Of a DNA stretch of 23,663 nucleotides, positions 1 to 7,304 are shown piece by piece (the first letter of the stretch is position 1; each line of letters opens with the position of its first letter). This stretch comes from an uncultured SAR116 cluster alpha proteobacterium (GTDB lineage: Bacteria > Pseudomonadota > Alphaproteobacteria > Puniceispirillales > Puniceispirillaceae): NCBI GenBank assembly GCA_902520575.1, contig CABYOG010000013.1, positions 1 through 23,663 of the forward strand, in the 5' to 3' direction. The notes beneath the pieces were generated by a model. The model made no database searches. It was given only the letters and a program-made list of their open reading frames with translations, and was not told the DNA's origin. The translations under genes and the position numbers were made by a program.

Positions 1-527
1 TTGTTGCCGGGGTCAGCCTGACACAGGGATACAGCTACTACACACAAAAGCGTGATGCCCGTTCTGCAGACCTCTTCTTTAACGCGATTTTATCTAATGA
101 TGTGTCAGTAATGCTGGAGGCAGCCAAAGAGGAGCTTTCCGACGGTTATGTTCTGCTGGCAGAATTTCGACTTGCCGCTGCTCTGGCGGAAAATGATCAG
201 GCGGCTGAAGCCGAACAGCATTATCTCAGCATCGCAGCACGCGATGACATTCTGCAGATTTATCGCGATATTGCCTTGCTTTTATCTGTTATGCAGGCCC
301 CTGAGTCAAAGCTGGTATCAGACTTGCAGACTCGTCTTGACCCGCTGATTTCATCGGTCTCACCATTGAAGGGGCTGGCACTGGAACAGGCAGCGGCACT
401 TGATGTCAGACGTGGCAACAAAGCAGCGGCAATTAAAAAGCTGAATGAGCTAGTGGCTCTGACAGATATTCCAGCAAGCCTTAGGCAACGTGCCTCGCAA
501 ATTCTAACTGTTTTGGATAATAGCTGA
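1..527 (+). CDS. YfgM/TPR-like membrane protein (5' partial)
   Basis: The reading frame is open from the window edge (first full codon at base 3), so the start lies outside. The visible 174 residues open with a short apolar stretch that could be the end of a membrane anchor, then the helical, Ala-rich repeats of a tetratricopeptide-like domain (for example DARSADLFFNAI and LAAALAENDQAAEAEQHY). An internal GTG at 102 is not the true start, because the same frame runs upstream with fitting sequence. The gene sits 67 bases before a BamB-like lipoprotein and der; that order, a YfgM-type protein then BamB then Der, is known in many proteobacteria. In Escherichia coli YfgM is anchored in the inner membrane, faces the periplasm and works with SecYEG and chaperones. 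The family call is from repeat style and neighbours, not from a single diagnostic motif. Confidence 0.75.
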   Translation, partial: VAGVSLTQGYSYYTQKRDARSADLFFNAILSNDVSVMLEAAKEELSDGYVLLAEFRLAAALAENDQAAEAEQHYLSIAARDDILQIYRDIALLLSVMQAPESKLVSDLQTRLDPLISSVSPLKGLALEQAAALDVRRGNKAAAIKKLNELVALTDIPASLRQRASQILTVLDNS

Positions 528-594
528 ATTAAAGACTGGAAGATGGCTAATTTCCCGGAGGTTCTAATACAGATCAAATATTTCAAAGTGAATT

Positions 595-1950
595 ATGATG
601 AAATTACATAAGCTTCTCTCTATCTCTCTTCGCTTCGACTCAGCGGTGCGGCGTGCAGGTCTGGCAATCTGCCTATTTGCGCTTGCCGGCTGTGCGGACA
701 AAGAAGTGCGCCTATCAGGTGATCGTGAGGATGTGTTTCCTGACCTGCGCACACTGATGATTGATGGGCCGGCCTCAGCTGAACTAGCAGGTCTTGGCAA
801 CCCAGTTGTGAATAGTGCATTTGGCCATCCCGGTGTCACCTCAGCACACGATGGCGGGCATTTGTCTCTTGATTTACCCTTAAAACAGCTTTGGAAAGCC
901 AGAATCGAAGAGACAGACTCTGATGTGGTGATGTTGGCACAGCCCGTTATCGTCAATGGAAAAGTATTCGCCCTTGGAGCAGACGCGTTAGTTTCTGTTT
1001 TTGACCTTGAAACAGGTAAAGTCTTGGCAACTGAGCAGATTGATGATGCGCAGGCTGGCTTATTCCCTGGCTTAGCAGGTGGTCTGGCAGCGAATGAGAA
1101 GGTTCTCGTCGCTCATGCAGGTCGGAAGATGCTGACCGCCATCGACAGCAACACAAATCAGATTTTATGGTCTGTGGAAAATTCAGAACCCCTTGCCGGC
1201 GGCCCGACCTTGATTGGAAATGAGGGTGTTATCGTTACAGATATCGATGGCAGTACTTTGGCTTTCCGTTTGAATGATGGCGCGTTAGTCTGGCAAACAA
1301 GTGGTCTGCCTGCAGATACAGTTGTGTTGGGGTCAGGATCACCAACAGTCCATAAGGGTACGGTTATTGTAGCAGGTATTGGCGGTGAAGTCTCTGCAAA
1401 TGCAGTGGCTGACGGGAAGCTGATCTGGGCAGACAGTCTGGCAACACTAGCACCGCGCACACCGCTTGAAGAGCTGGGGGATATTCTGGCTAATCCTGTT
1501 CATGATGGCGATGCCGTCTATGTTGTCAGCCAGTCTGGTATTTTAGGTGCCTTTGACTCATTAACTGGAATTCAACTTTGGGAGCAGCCGATAAGCAGCG
1601 TACAGATGCCTTGGGTCGCAGGCGAAAGCCTTTTTGTACTAACAACCAGCAGCCATTTGGTCGCGCTGCGCAAGTCGGATGGTGCCGTACGTTGGCATAC
1701 AGACTTACCGGGAAGTGCAGAGCTGGCCGCTATTTCGGCAACAGATGTAACCCGCTATTTTGGCCCCATTGTAGCCTCCGGACAGGTTCATGTTTTCTCA
1801 TCCTCTGGGCGGATATACAGTCTGAATGCGGATACAGGTGTTCTGGTTGACAAGCAGTCGCTGAGTGGGGCGGTAAATGTTGATCCGATTATTGCACAGA
1901 ACACATTGGTTGTTCTGACCCGTTCTGGCCGTCTTGTAACCTGGAGATAG
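595..1950 (+). CDS. bamB: BamB-like outer membrane assembly lipoprotein (PQQ-type beta-propeller)
   Basis: The 451-residue product starts with a lipoprotein signal: a charged N-terminus, a hydrophobic run and a lipobox LAGC with the lipidated cysteine at residue 33. The rest is built from repeated PQQ-type propeller blades with the pattern ala/phe-aspartate-x-x-thr-gly-x-x-x-trp, for example VFDLETGKV, AFDSLTGIQLWE, ALRKSDGAVRWH and SLNADTGVL. BamB is the propeller subunit of the BAM complex that inserts beta-barrel proteins into the outer membrane. An in-frame stop just upstream (589-591) confines the start to the ATG at 595 or the adjacent one at 598. The best purine-rich stretch (GGAG near 557) is rather far away, so translation may depend on the upstream gene. 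Der follows after 28 bases, the usual bamB-der arrangement. The protein is longer than the E. coli one, as is common in alphaproteobacteria. Confidence 0.87.
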   Translation: MMKLHKLLSISLRFDSAVRRAGLAICLFALAGCADKEVRLSGDREDVFPDLRTLMIDGPASAELAGLGNPVVNSAFGHPGVTSAHDGGHLSLDLPLKQLWKARIEETDSDVVMLAQPVIVNGKVFALGADALVSVFDLETGKVLATEQIDDAQAGLFPGLAGGLAANEKVLVAHAGRKMLTAIDSNTNQILWSVENSEPLAGGPTLIGNEGVIVTDIDGSTLAFRLNDGALVWQTSGLPADTVVLGSGSPTVHKGTVIVAGIGGEVSANAVADGKLIWADSLATLAPRTPLEELGDILANPVHDGDAVYVVSQSGILGAFDSLTGIQLWEQPISSVQMPWVAGESLFVLTTSSHLVALRKSDGAVRWHTDLPGSAELAAISATDVTRYFGPIVASGQVHVFSSSGRIYSLNADTGVLVDKQSLSGAVNVDPIIAQNTLVVLTRSGRLVTWR

Positions 1951-1978
1951 CTTTGGGCGATAAATCTGGGCGATAGAT

Positions 1979-3412
1979 ATGACTGTAACCTTTGCTATTG
2001 TTGGTCGCCCAAATGTGGGTAAATCAACACTGTTCAACCGCCTGACCGGCACGCGCCATGCTATTGTTGATGATCAGCCAGGCGTTACACGTGACCGGCG
2101 CGAGGGAGAGGGGCGGTTGGCAGAGATGCGATTCCGCCTGATAGATACCGCTGGACTTGAGAAAGCAAAGGCAGGCACACTTGAAGATCGCATGCGGCTG
2201 CAGACAGAAGCAGCAGTGCAGCAAGCAGATATTACTCTGCTGGTGATCGATGGGCGGGCAGGTCTTTTGCCTGATGATCTTTATTTTGCACAGCAGATCA
2301 GACGAAGTGGCACATCTGTGGTTCTGCTTGCAAATAAATGTGAGGGCAGGGCAGGGATTGAAACCCTCGCAGAAGCTTGGCAGTTGGGCCTTGGTCCGGC
2401 TGTGCCTGTATCTGCGGCGCATGGCGATGGCCTGTCTGACTTGTATGATGCCCTTCTGGTTCTGGCTCGCCAGATGGGGCTGGAAGCAGCTTTATTTGGT
2501 GAGGATCAGCCTGAACCATCAGATGATGAAGATGTGCAGAGCCCTGTGTTTGATCCAGATGATGGACCGGATATGTGGATCGATGAAGCTGCATATGAAC
2601 CTATTCGTATTGCTGTTGTCGGGCGGCCTAATATGGGCAAATCAACACTTGTTAATGCACTTATTGGTGAAAAGCGACTGCTAACTGGCCCAGAAGCTGG
2701 GATTACACGTGATGCGATCACCCTGCCGTTTGTTTGGCGTGAGCAGGATTACCAGCTTGTTGATACGGCAGGCATCCGCCGTCAAGCTCGTGTCATAGAC
2801 AAGGTTGAACGCCTGATGGTGAGTGACGCACAGCGGGCAATCCAATTTGCGCGTGTCTGCATTTTGATGCTTGATGCACGCCAGCCGCCGCATCGTCAGG
2901 ACATGGTTATAGCACGTCAGATCACAGATGAGGGTCGGGCGCTAGTGATTGCAGCAAATATGTGGGATGACGTAGCTGATAAGCAGTCTGCAATGCAGTT
3001 GATTAATGACCGGCTTGGAACCTCTCTTGCCCAGGTTCGCGGTGTGCCAGTTGTCCCCATATCCGGTCTTTATGGTCGGGGTCTTAATCGGCTCATGCAG
3101 ACCGTAGACGATGTACACCGTCTGTGGAATACCCGTATTTCAACCGGCCGGTTGAATCGCTGGCTTGAACCTATGCTTGAGGCACATCCACCGCCAATGT
3201 CACAAGGGCGGCGCCTGCGCATTCGCTATATGACACAAGTGCGCACGCGCCCACCCACATTTGCACTTTTTGCCAGCCGCCCCGTCGATTTGCCTGAATC
3301 TTATTTGCGGTATCTGATCGGCGGGCTGCGAGCTGATTTCAGCCTGTCTGGAATTCCTGTGCGGATGCTGTTGCGAAAGGGAAGTGCGAACCCTTATGTG
3401 CCAAAACGGTGA
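1979..3412 (+). CDS. der: Ribosome biogenesis GTPase Der (EngA)
   Basis: The 477-residue protein has two tandem GTPase domains and a C-terminal KH-like domain, the layout unique to Der. The first P-loop, GRPNVGKS, is at residues 9-16 and is followed by a DTAG switch motif and NKCE as the base-recognition motif. An acidic linker near residues 173-208 joins it to the second domain, whose P-loop GRPNMGKS is at 215-222, again with DTAG. The second base-recognition motif reads NMWD (327-330) in place of the usual NKxD. The C-terminal third carries the basic RRLRIRYMTQV stretch and ends in NPYVPKR. Der binds the 50S subunit and is needed for its late assembly. The ATG at 1979 gives the normal N-terminus directly before the first beta strand. 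The gene follows bamB by 28 bases and converges on the amidohydrolase gene. Confidence 0.97.
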   Translation: MTVTFAIVGRPNVGKSTLFNRLTGTRHAIVDDQPGVTRDRREGEGRLAEMRFRLIDTAGLEKAKAGTLEDRMRLQTEAAVQQADITLLVIDGRAGLLPDDLYFAQQIRRSGTSVVLLANKCEGRAGIETLAEAWQLGLGPAVPVSAAHGDGLSDLYDALLVLARQMGLEAALFGEDQPEPSDDEDVQSPVFDPDDGPDMWIDEAAYEPIRIAVVGRPNMGKSTLVNALIGEKRLLTGPEAGITRDAITLPFVWREQDYQLVDTAGIRRQARVIDKVERLMVSDAQRAIQFARVCILMLDARQPPHRQDMVIARQITDEGRALVIAANMWDDVADKQSAMQLINDRLGTSLAQVRGVPVVPISGLYGRGLNRLMQTVDDVHRLWNTRISTGRLNRWLEPMLEAHPPPMSQGRRLRIRYMTQVRTRPPTFALFASRPVDLPESYLRYLIGGLRADFSLSGIPVRMLLRKGSANPYVPKR

Positions 3413-3430
3413 TCTAAGCAAATGAATCTT

Positions 3431-4393
3431 TCACTGGTCAGTTAGTGCGGTCACAATCTTTTCAATCACGTGCTTTACAGCCATAATCTTGGCATTTCGC
3501 TGATTATTTATCTGTGACTTGTAAAGCCTGCGATTGACTTCAATCTGCAAAACTTCAATAGGAGGCATGAGACCATCCTCTTTCGTGGTCAAACCATAAT
3601 GGCGAGTAATATAACCGCCAGCATAAGGCGTATTCCAATGCCAACTGAATTCCGTCTGGCTCATAACTCTGTCAATGCGCCCCGCAGCTTTATGTGTCAA
3701 TGTAGCACCATGGAGATTTCCAAACACAAAATCAGGAAGACGTCTGGATGCCAGAGGAAAAAGTTTCTGTCTTGAAGGGCGCTCAGGGTTATCTGGCATT
3801 GAATGTAAGTCAATAAGAAAAACATGTTCATTCTGCGCGTGGGCAAGGCGCAGCAAATCAGTTAATTTCTGGTGATAAGGGGTATGCCAAAGATCTAACA
3901 TTTTTTGCCATTGTACCTTTTCCAGAATCTTTCCATACAAGGGTAGTTTATCTGCACTCAGACGAGGAATAACTCCATAGCCGGCCGCTACATAAGACTT
4001 GAAGGCAATGGGAACAAACGTATCAGCTTCGGCACATAAAAGCCTGTCAAGGGCTTGCTTTGGTCTGTTTAGATCACACGCGGCTCGGCTACAGCTGGCA
4101 ATCAACACTGGAAAGTTGTCACCGGCCAGCATTATCCCTAATTCTGCTGTGCCGGTATCTGCGAGACTGGCACAGCGCTCAAGGTTATCTGTGGTAACCA
4201 GGCTTTTGGGATATTGCCAGCCTCCATGCGGAACGGACAACACGACCGGGCCGACTTGCGCGCTAGGGTAAAGGAGAAAGGGGTCAATATGTTCATCCGG
4301 CAGGATTTGAGCCACTAGGGCTTCCACCTGCTCCTCAACACCTTGTCGCCCGATAGAATGGTGGGTGGAAATTAGATGTGATAATTCGTTCAT
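3431..4393 (-). CDS. N-formylglutamate amidohydrolase family protein
   Basis: The 320-residue product matches the N-formylglutamate amidohydrolase fold, a zinc hydrolase family related to carboxypeptidases. Family landmarks are SVPHGG at residues 53-58, LADTGTAELG, DLNRPKQ, IDLHSMP with a metal-type Asp-x-His, GNLHGAT, and near the end TPYAGGYITRHYG and IEVNRRLY. Members release formate from N-formylglutamate in histidine breakdown or hydrolyse other N-formyl or N-acyl amino acids. No hut genes are nearby, so the substrate is open and I do not assign hutG. The ATG at 4393 has no clear ribosome binding site, but no other start fits better. The gene converges on der with 18 bases between stops. 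It is the only gene of its strand in this part of the window and seems to be a single transcription unit. Confidence 0.88.
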   Translation of the reverse strand: MNELSHLISTHHSIGRQGVEEQVEALVAQILPDEHIDPFLLYPSAQVGPVVLSVPHGGWQYPKSLVTTDNLERCASLADTGTAELGIMLAGDNFPVLIASCSRAACDLNRPKQALDRLLCAEADTFVPIAFKSYVAAGYGVIPRLSADKLPLYGKILEKVQWQKMLDLWHTPYHQKLTDLLRLAHAQNEHVFLIDLHSMPDNPERPSRQKLFPLASRRLPDFVFGNLHGATLTHKAAGRIDRVMSQTEFSWHWNTPYAGGYITRHYGLTTKEDGLMPPIEVLQIEVNRRLYKSQINNQRNAKIMAVKHVIEKIVTALTDQ

Positions 4394-4604
4394 GGGAACG
4401 GCTTAACTGGTTTTTTTAACACGCTAAAACTTTCTTTTCTAAGCTGGCAGGTGAAAATCAATGCGATAATCATAATAATTTTTTACGGTTGTTTTGATAC
4501 TCCGGCTCACTGCTTCTTCTTGACTTGATGGGAAAATTCTTTTAATTCTGTCCGCAGTTTGGTCACTGAATTTTTTGCGAGTTGCATAAATTTGCCTTCG
4601 GAAT

Positions 4605-4679
4605 GGAGCGTTAGCTCAGCGGGAGAGCACTACGTTGACATCGTAGGGGTCACTGGTTCGATCCCAGTACGCTCCACCA
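4605..4679 (+). tRNA. tRNA-Val (anticodon GAC)
   Basis: A full cloverleaf can be drawn: acceptor GGAGCGT (4605-4611) pairs with ACGCTCC (4669-4675), the D arm is GCTC/GAGC, the anticodon stem CTACG/CGTAG holds loop TTGACAT with anticodon GAC at 4637-4639, and the T arm ACTGG/CCAGT holds TTCGATC. The discriminator is A and the CCA end is encoded (4677-4679). It stands alone, without neighbouring tRNAs. A TTGACT element at 4520-4525 with TTTAAT at 4541-4546 could be its promoter, but the 15-base spacer is short. Confidence 0.97.
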
Positions 4680-5048
4680 TTGCCAGCAAATAAAAAGATG
4701 CCACTTTTTCTGCCTTTTCATGCTTAGGCTGTAGTAAATCAGATTATTTTAGTTTGCAATCGGATGAGCATAACCTCTTCACATGTAAAGTTTTGAATAA
4801 AAGAATTTCATTCAGTGTTCTAATTTTATGCGACCTTGCAAGAGTTAAAACGGAAATTAGTGATGTCCAGATGATCATAGGGGCAATACGGGCTATATTG
4901 ACATCGTAGAGCATCGCAATAGCAAAGGCTATACATCGAGCAAATGATTACTTATGGAGTTTCATTTCCAGCAATATACTGTTGGCCTTTTGTTAAAAAA
5001 ACCATTAATCTCTCCGTATTTCAAAGGCAAAGGGCTGGTGAGGGCATT
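4680..5048. other. Intergenic stretch between tRNA-Val and the lipoprotein gene
   Basis: This 369-base AT-rich stretch holds no convincing gene on either strand. An in-frame ATG at 4944 would extend the downstream lipoprotein by 35 residues, but it lacks a ribosome binding site and would bury the signal peptide. Just after the tRNA a weak inverted repeat AAAAAG/CTTTTT (4692-4697 and 4704-4709) might help end transcription. At 4898-4909 there is an exact 12-base copy of the tRNA-Val anticodon arm (TTGACATCGTAG), treated separately below. Confidence 0.5.
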
Positions 5049-5765
5049 ATGCGGATTTTAAAAATTTTAGCGGGTGTTATGGCGTTAGTGATGCTGACAT
5101 CCTGCGCCGCTGTAGATAAGGTGACTTCATTTGTCATTTCGATAGCTGAAGATGCGGCCCCCATAATCAATAGAAACGCTGAGATATCTGAGTCTTCTTC
5201 TTCAGACAATCTTTCAGCAAACGAAGACAGCCCGTTCAGCCTGCAACTGCATGTTGCTGATGATGATCTGCAATATGGCGATAAGCTGACATTTTCGGCG
5301 GTCCAGCTTCCTAGTTGGCTATATCTCACACTTGATGGTGTTTTGGAGGGAACGCCTGAAAATGGTGATGTAGGAACGCATGAGGTACAGGTGCGGGTGA
5401 CGGACCTATCCGGCGAGTCAGACGAATTGAGCCTGACTATTGTTGTCAAGAATACAAATGACGCTCCCATTGTATTAGCCGGACCACTGGGCTTTGCAAC
5501 ACAAGATATGTTGTATGAGCAGCAGCTTGAGTATGAGGACATCGATCTCATCCATGGAGATAAGTTACGATTCTCTGCTGTAAATTTACCTGAGTGGCTA
5601 AAGCTTACGCCGGAAGGATTACTGACAGGTACACCTTCAAACGTTGATGTCGGTGTTCATGAGTTGGTTGTGCAGGCAATTGACAAAGGCAAACTGACTG
5701 CTGAGCAGAGTTACTCTATTGAAGTCAAAAATGTGAACGATTCACCGATCTTTATCACAAAATAG
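5049..5765 (+). CDS. Lipoprotein with two Ig/cadherin-like (He_PIG type) domains
   Basis: The 238-residue product has a lipoprotein signal peptide (MRILKILAGVMAL) ending in lipobox LTSC with cysteine 19. A short Ser-rich linker is followed by two similar domains of roughly 90 residues. Each has the dystroglycan/cadherin-like pattern of putative Ig repeats: D-x-x-x-GDKL-x-FSAV-x-LP-x-WL-x-LT-x-x-G-x-L-x-GTP, then DVG-x-HE and a final strand ending VKNTNDAPI or VKNVNDSPI. In other proteins such domains occur in long strings in surface adhesins; here only two sit on a lipid anchor. The start at 5049 is chosen because GTGAGGG lies just before it and it begins the signal peptide. The gene is isolated, with over 300 bases of noncoding DNA on each side. 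The ligand is unknown; a cell-surface or periplasmic binding role is inference. Confidence 0.85.
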   Translation: MRILKILAGVMALVMLTSCAAVDKVTSFVISIAEDAAPIINRNAEISESSSSDNLSANEDSPFSLQLHVADDDLQYGDKLTFSAVQLPSWLYLTLDGVLEGTPENGDVGTHEVQVRVTDLSGESDELSLTIVVKNTNDAPIVLAGPLGFATQDMLYEQQLEYEDIDLIHGDKLRFSAVNLPEWLKLTPEGLLTGTPSNVDVGVHELVVQAIDKGKLTAEQSYSIEVKNVNDSPIFITK

Positions 5766-6272
5766 AAGTATTAAGCTTCGCGAATTAGGCTAGTAATGTA
5801 TAAGGTTTTGTTTCGAGCTTGTAGATGTTATCTAAGTTTTAACATTGCTCGATAAATAATCCAAAATACCACATATCTGCCTTTTACAGATTACCTTTTG
5901 CAAAAAGGCCGGTTGGATTTTTCAACTTGCAACTGAAATGCTCTGTAATCCAACCCGAAATGTTACAGTCTAATTGCGCATCAACTTTTTGAAACTAGCT
6001 AAAATGAAGCGATCTAGTTTAAAACGCTAGATCGCAAAAACCTTCCTGCTTTGGGGGTGATTTTAAAGCCAGAAATAGTTCGTTTTCAGTAGACAGATTA
6101 CAGAAAAGTGACAAGTTTGAGCCGAAAATAGCATAAAAAGACTATTTTTGAGGTTCTGTAAGGTAATAAAGTGGCTTGAGACTTGCTAAATCTGCAACTC
6201 TTTCATACTGTTATCCATAACAGGCCGTAAAGGAAAGCTGCAACACCTGCACTGGGTGAGGGGATGCCGATA
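5766..6272. other. Gene-free stretch with several inverted repeats
   Basis: No reading frame of note lies here on either strand. Instead there are at least five inverted repeats: CCTTTT/AAAAGG (5894-5908), GGTTGGATT/AATCCAACC (5911-5955), AAACTAG/CTAGTTT (5992-6020) overlapping GCGATCTAG/CTAGATCGC (6009-6035), AAAATAG/CTATTTT (6125-6148), and CTGTTAT-CC-ATAACAG (6208-6223). None is followed by a clean T-run on the plus strand, so ordinary terminators are unlikely. Operators or a structured untranslated RNA are the alternatives. Confidence 0.5.
6208..6223. promoter_or_regulatory. Perfect 16-base dyad upstream of the ArsC-like gene (candidate operator)
   Basis: CTGTTATCCATAACAG has two exact 7-base arms around a 2-base centre and lies 49 bases before the ATG at 6273. 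The size and position fit the site of a dimeric repressor. No cognate regulator is encoded next to it, and no strong promoter elements are visible around it. Confidence 0.35.
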
Positions 6273-6614
6273 ATGAATGTGACACTTTATGGGTTAAAAA
6301 ATTGTGACACCTGCCGCAAAGCCCTGAAAGAGCTCGAGGGTGATGGTCATAATGTAACATTAATTGATGTGCGTGAAGATGGCATGGACCCGGGGCTGCT
6401 AGCCGGGCTTTTAGCCAAACATGGCGACGAAGTTCTACTCAATAAGAAATCAACAACATGGCGCGAACTATCTGAAGATGATAAGGGCCAAAAGGCCTAC
6501 ACACTCCTGTCGAAACATCCATCTCTCATGAAACGGCCGGTACTTGTAATCGACGACGGTGTCAGTTTTGTAGGCTGGTCGCAAGAAACGCGTGCTGAGC
6601 TTAATAAGGTCTGA
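6273..6614 (+). CDS. ArsC/Spx family (YffB-like) thioredoxin-fold protein
   Basis: The 113-residue product opens with MNVTLYGLKNCDTCRKA, the thioredoxin-fold N-terminus of the ArsC/Spx/YffB family, with a CxxC pair at residues 11 and 14. Further family marks are the LLNKKSTTWREL segment and MKRPVLVIDDG (cis-proline region) followed by FVGWS. Length is usual for the family. Members include glutaredoxin-dependent arsenate reductases and the transcription factor Spx, but most proteobacterial YffB-like proteins have no proven substrate, and no ars genes are near. The ATG at 6273 is preferred over the in-frame ATG at 6264, because TGAGGGG (6257-6263) gives 9 bases of spacing to the former and none to the latter. 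It is followed by the DUF1330 gene after 18 bases, probably on one transcript. Confidence 0.88.
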   Translation: MNVTLYGLKNCDTCRKALKELEGDGHNVTLIDVREDGMDPGLLAGLLAKHGDEVLLNKKSTTWRELSEDDKGQKAYTLLSKHPSLMKRPVLVIDDGVSFVGWSQETRAELNKV

Positions 6615-6632
6615 CCAAATGCAGGTCATTAA

Positions 6633-6929
6633 ATGAGCAAAAAAGCTTACTGGATTTCGATTTATAATGAAGTGCTTGATTCCGATAAGCTGGCCGCCTA
6701 TGCGGCCCTTGCTGGACCAGCACTCACTGCAGCTGGAGGGCGTATTCTTGCCCGCGGCATACCGGCTATAATTTATGAACATGGACAGATGCAGCGCACA
6801 GTCCTAATTGAATTTGACAGTGTTGAGGCAGCGAATGCAGCCTACAAAAGCGCCGGCTATACTGAGGCTTTGGCCGCGCTGGACGGGGGTGTTGTGCGTG
6901 AGGTCCGCATCATTGAGGCAGCTGACTAA
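6633..6929 (+). CDS. DUF1330 family protein
   Basis: The 98-residue protein fits the DUF1330 family, small dimeric alpha/beta ferredoxin-like proteins. Visible marks are KAYWISIYNEV at the start, then YAALAGPALTAAGGRILARG, the RTVLIEFDSVEAANAAY segment, and a closing strand VREVRIIEA. No enzymatic activity has been firmly set for the family. The stop codon TAA (6927-6929) overlaps the stop of the small minus-strand gene at 6926, so the two genes converge with zero spacing. It lies 18 bases after the ArsC-like gene, suggesting co-transcription. A related ABM-type fold is the main alternative. Confidence 0.88.
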   Translation: MSKKAYWISIYNEVLDSDKLAAYAALAGPALTAAGGRILARGIPAIIYEHGQMQRTVLIEFDSVEAANAAYKSAGYTEALAALDGGVVREVRIIEAAD

Positions 6930-7102
6930 TCTTTCTTCATCATGCTAGACAAAGCCGCACTAATTTTTTGTTTATCAACAGCATGAACGGTTTTTAGCGC
7001 AGCAACTTTGTCTTCTAGAGTTGTTTTTGTTTCTTCTAAAAGAGTTTTAAGAGCTTTTTTTCTCGCCAAATCATCGTTTTTAACAGGTGGTTTCGCACTC
7101 AT
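6926..7102 (-). CDS. Small Lys-rich helical protein (58 residues), unrecognised
   Basis: Reading the minus strand from ATG at 7102 gives an uninterrupted 58-codon frame ending with TAG at 6926-6928. The product begins MSAKPPVKNDDLARKK, has a Lys/Leu/Glu/Thr heptad-like middle that should form one long amphipathic helix or coiled coil (LKTLLEETKTTLEDKVAALK), and ends SMMKKD. The reading is gene-like: few rare residues, no cysteines or aromatics, and codons like those of its neighbours. It converges on the DUF1330 gene with a 4-base overlap of the 3' ends, the same tight packing seen for selO and the Lrp gene. A purine run GTGGGG lies about 13 bases before the ATG, which is weak. I do not recognise a family; a nucleoid, chaperone-like or partner-binding role would be guesswork. 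Confidence 0.7.
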   Translation of the reverse strand: MSAKPPVKNDDLARKKALKTLLEETKTTLEDKVAALKTVHAVDKQKISAALSSMMKKD

Positions 7103-7304
7103 CTTTATTTTTTACCCCACTGACACATAACACCGTCCCTTTGATTAGCATAAATTTGACTTTAATTGATACCCTGTTCTATTGCTTTTAAAGGTTTACA
7201 AAACTCAAATATATGCGGATAAACTTTGCAGTTTGTCTGTCGTTATTAGCTAAATGGGAAGAATTCACGGGGCTGTTTTCTTATTTTGGATTGGATGAAG
7301 ATAT

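Noticed and set aside
4944..5048. 35-codon extension of the lipoprotein gene
   Set aside because: No ribosome binding site, and it would place the signal peptide inside the protein.
5021..5551. Minus-strand frame of 176 codons opposite the lipoprotein
   Set aside because: Ser-rich shadow of the coding strand with no domain pattern; the plus-strand gene has a signal peptide and clear repeats.
5894..5908. CCTTTT-GCA-AAAAGG as terminator of the lipoprotein gene
   Set aside because: Weak stem, three-base loop, more than 125 bases from the stop, and no adjacent T-run.
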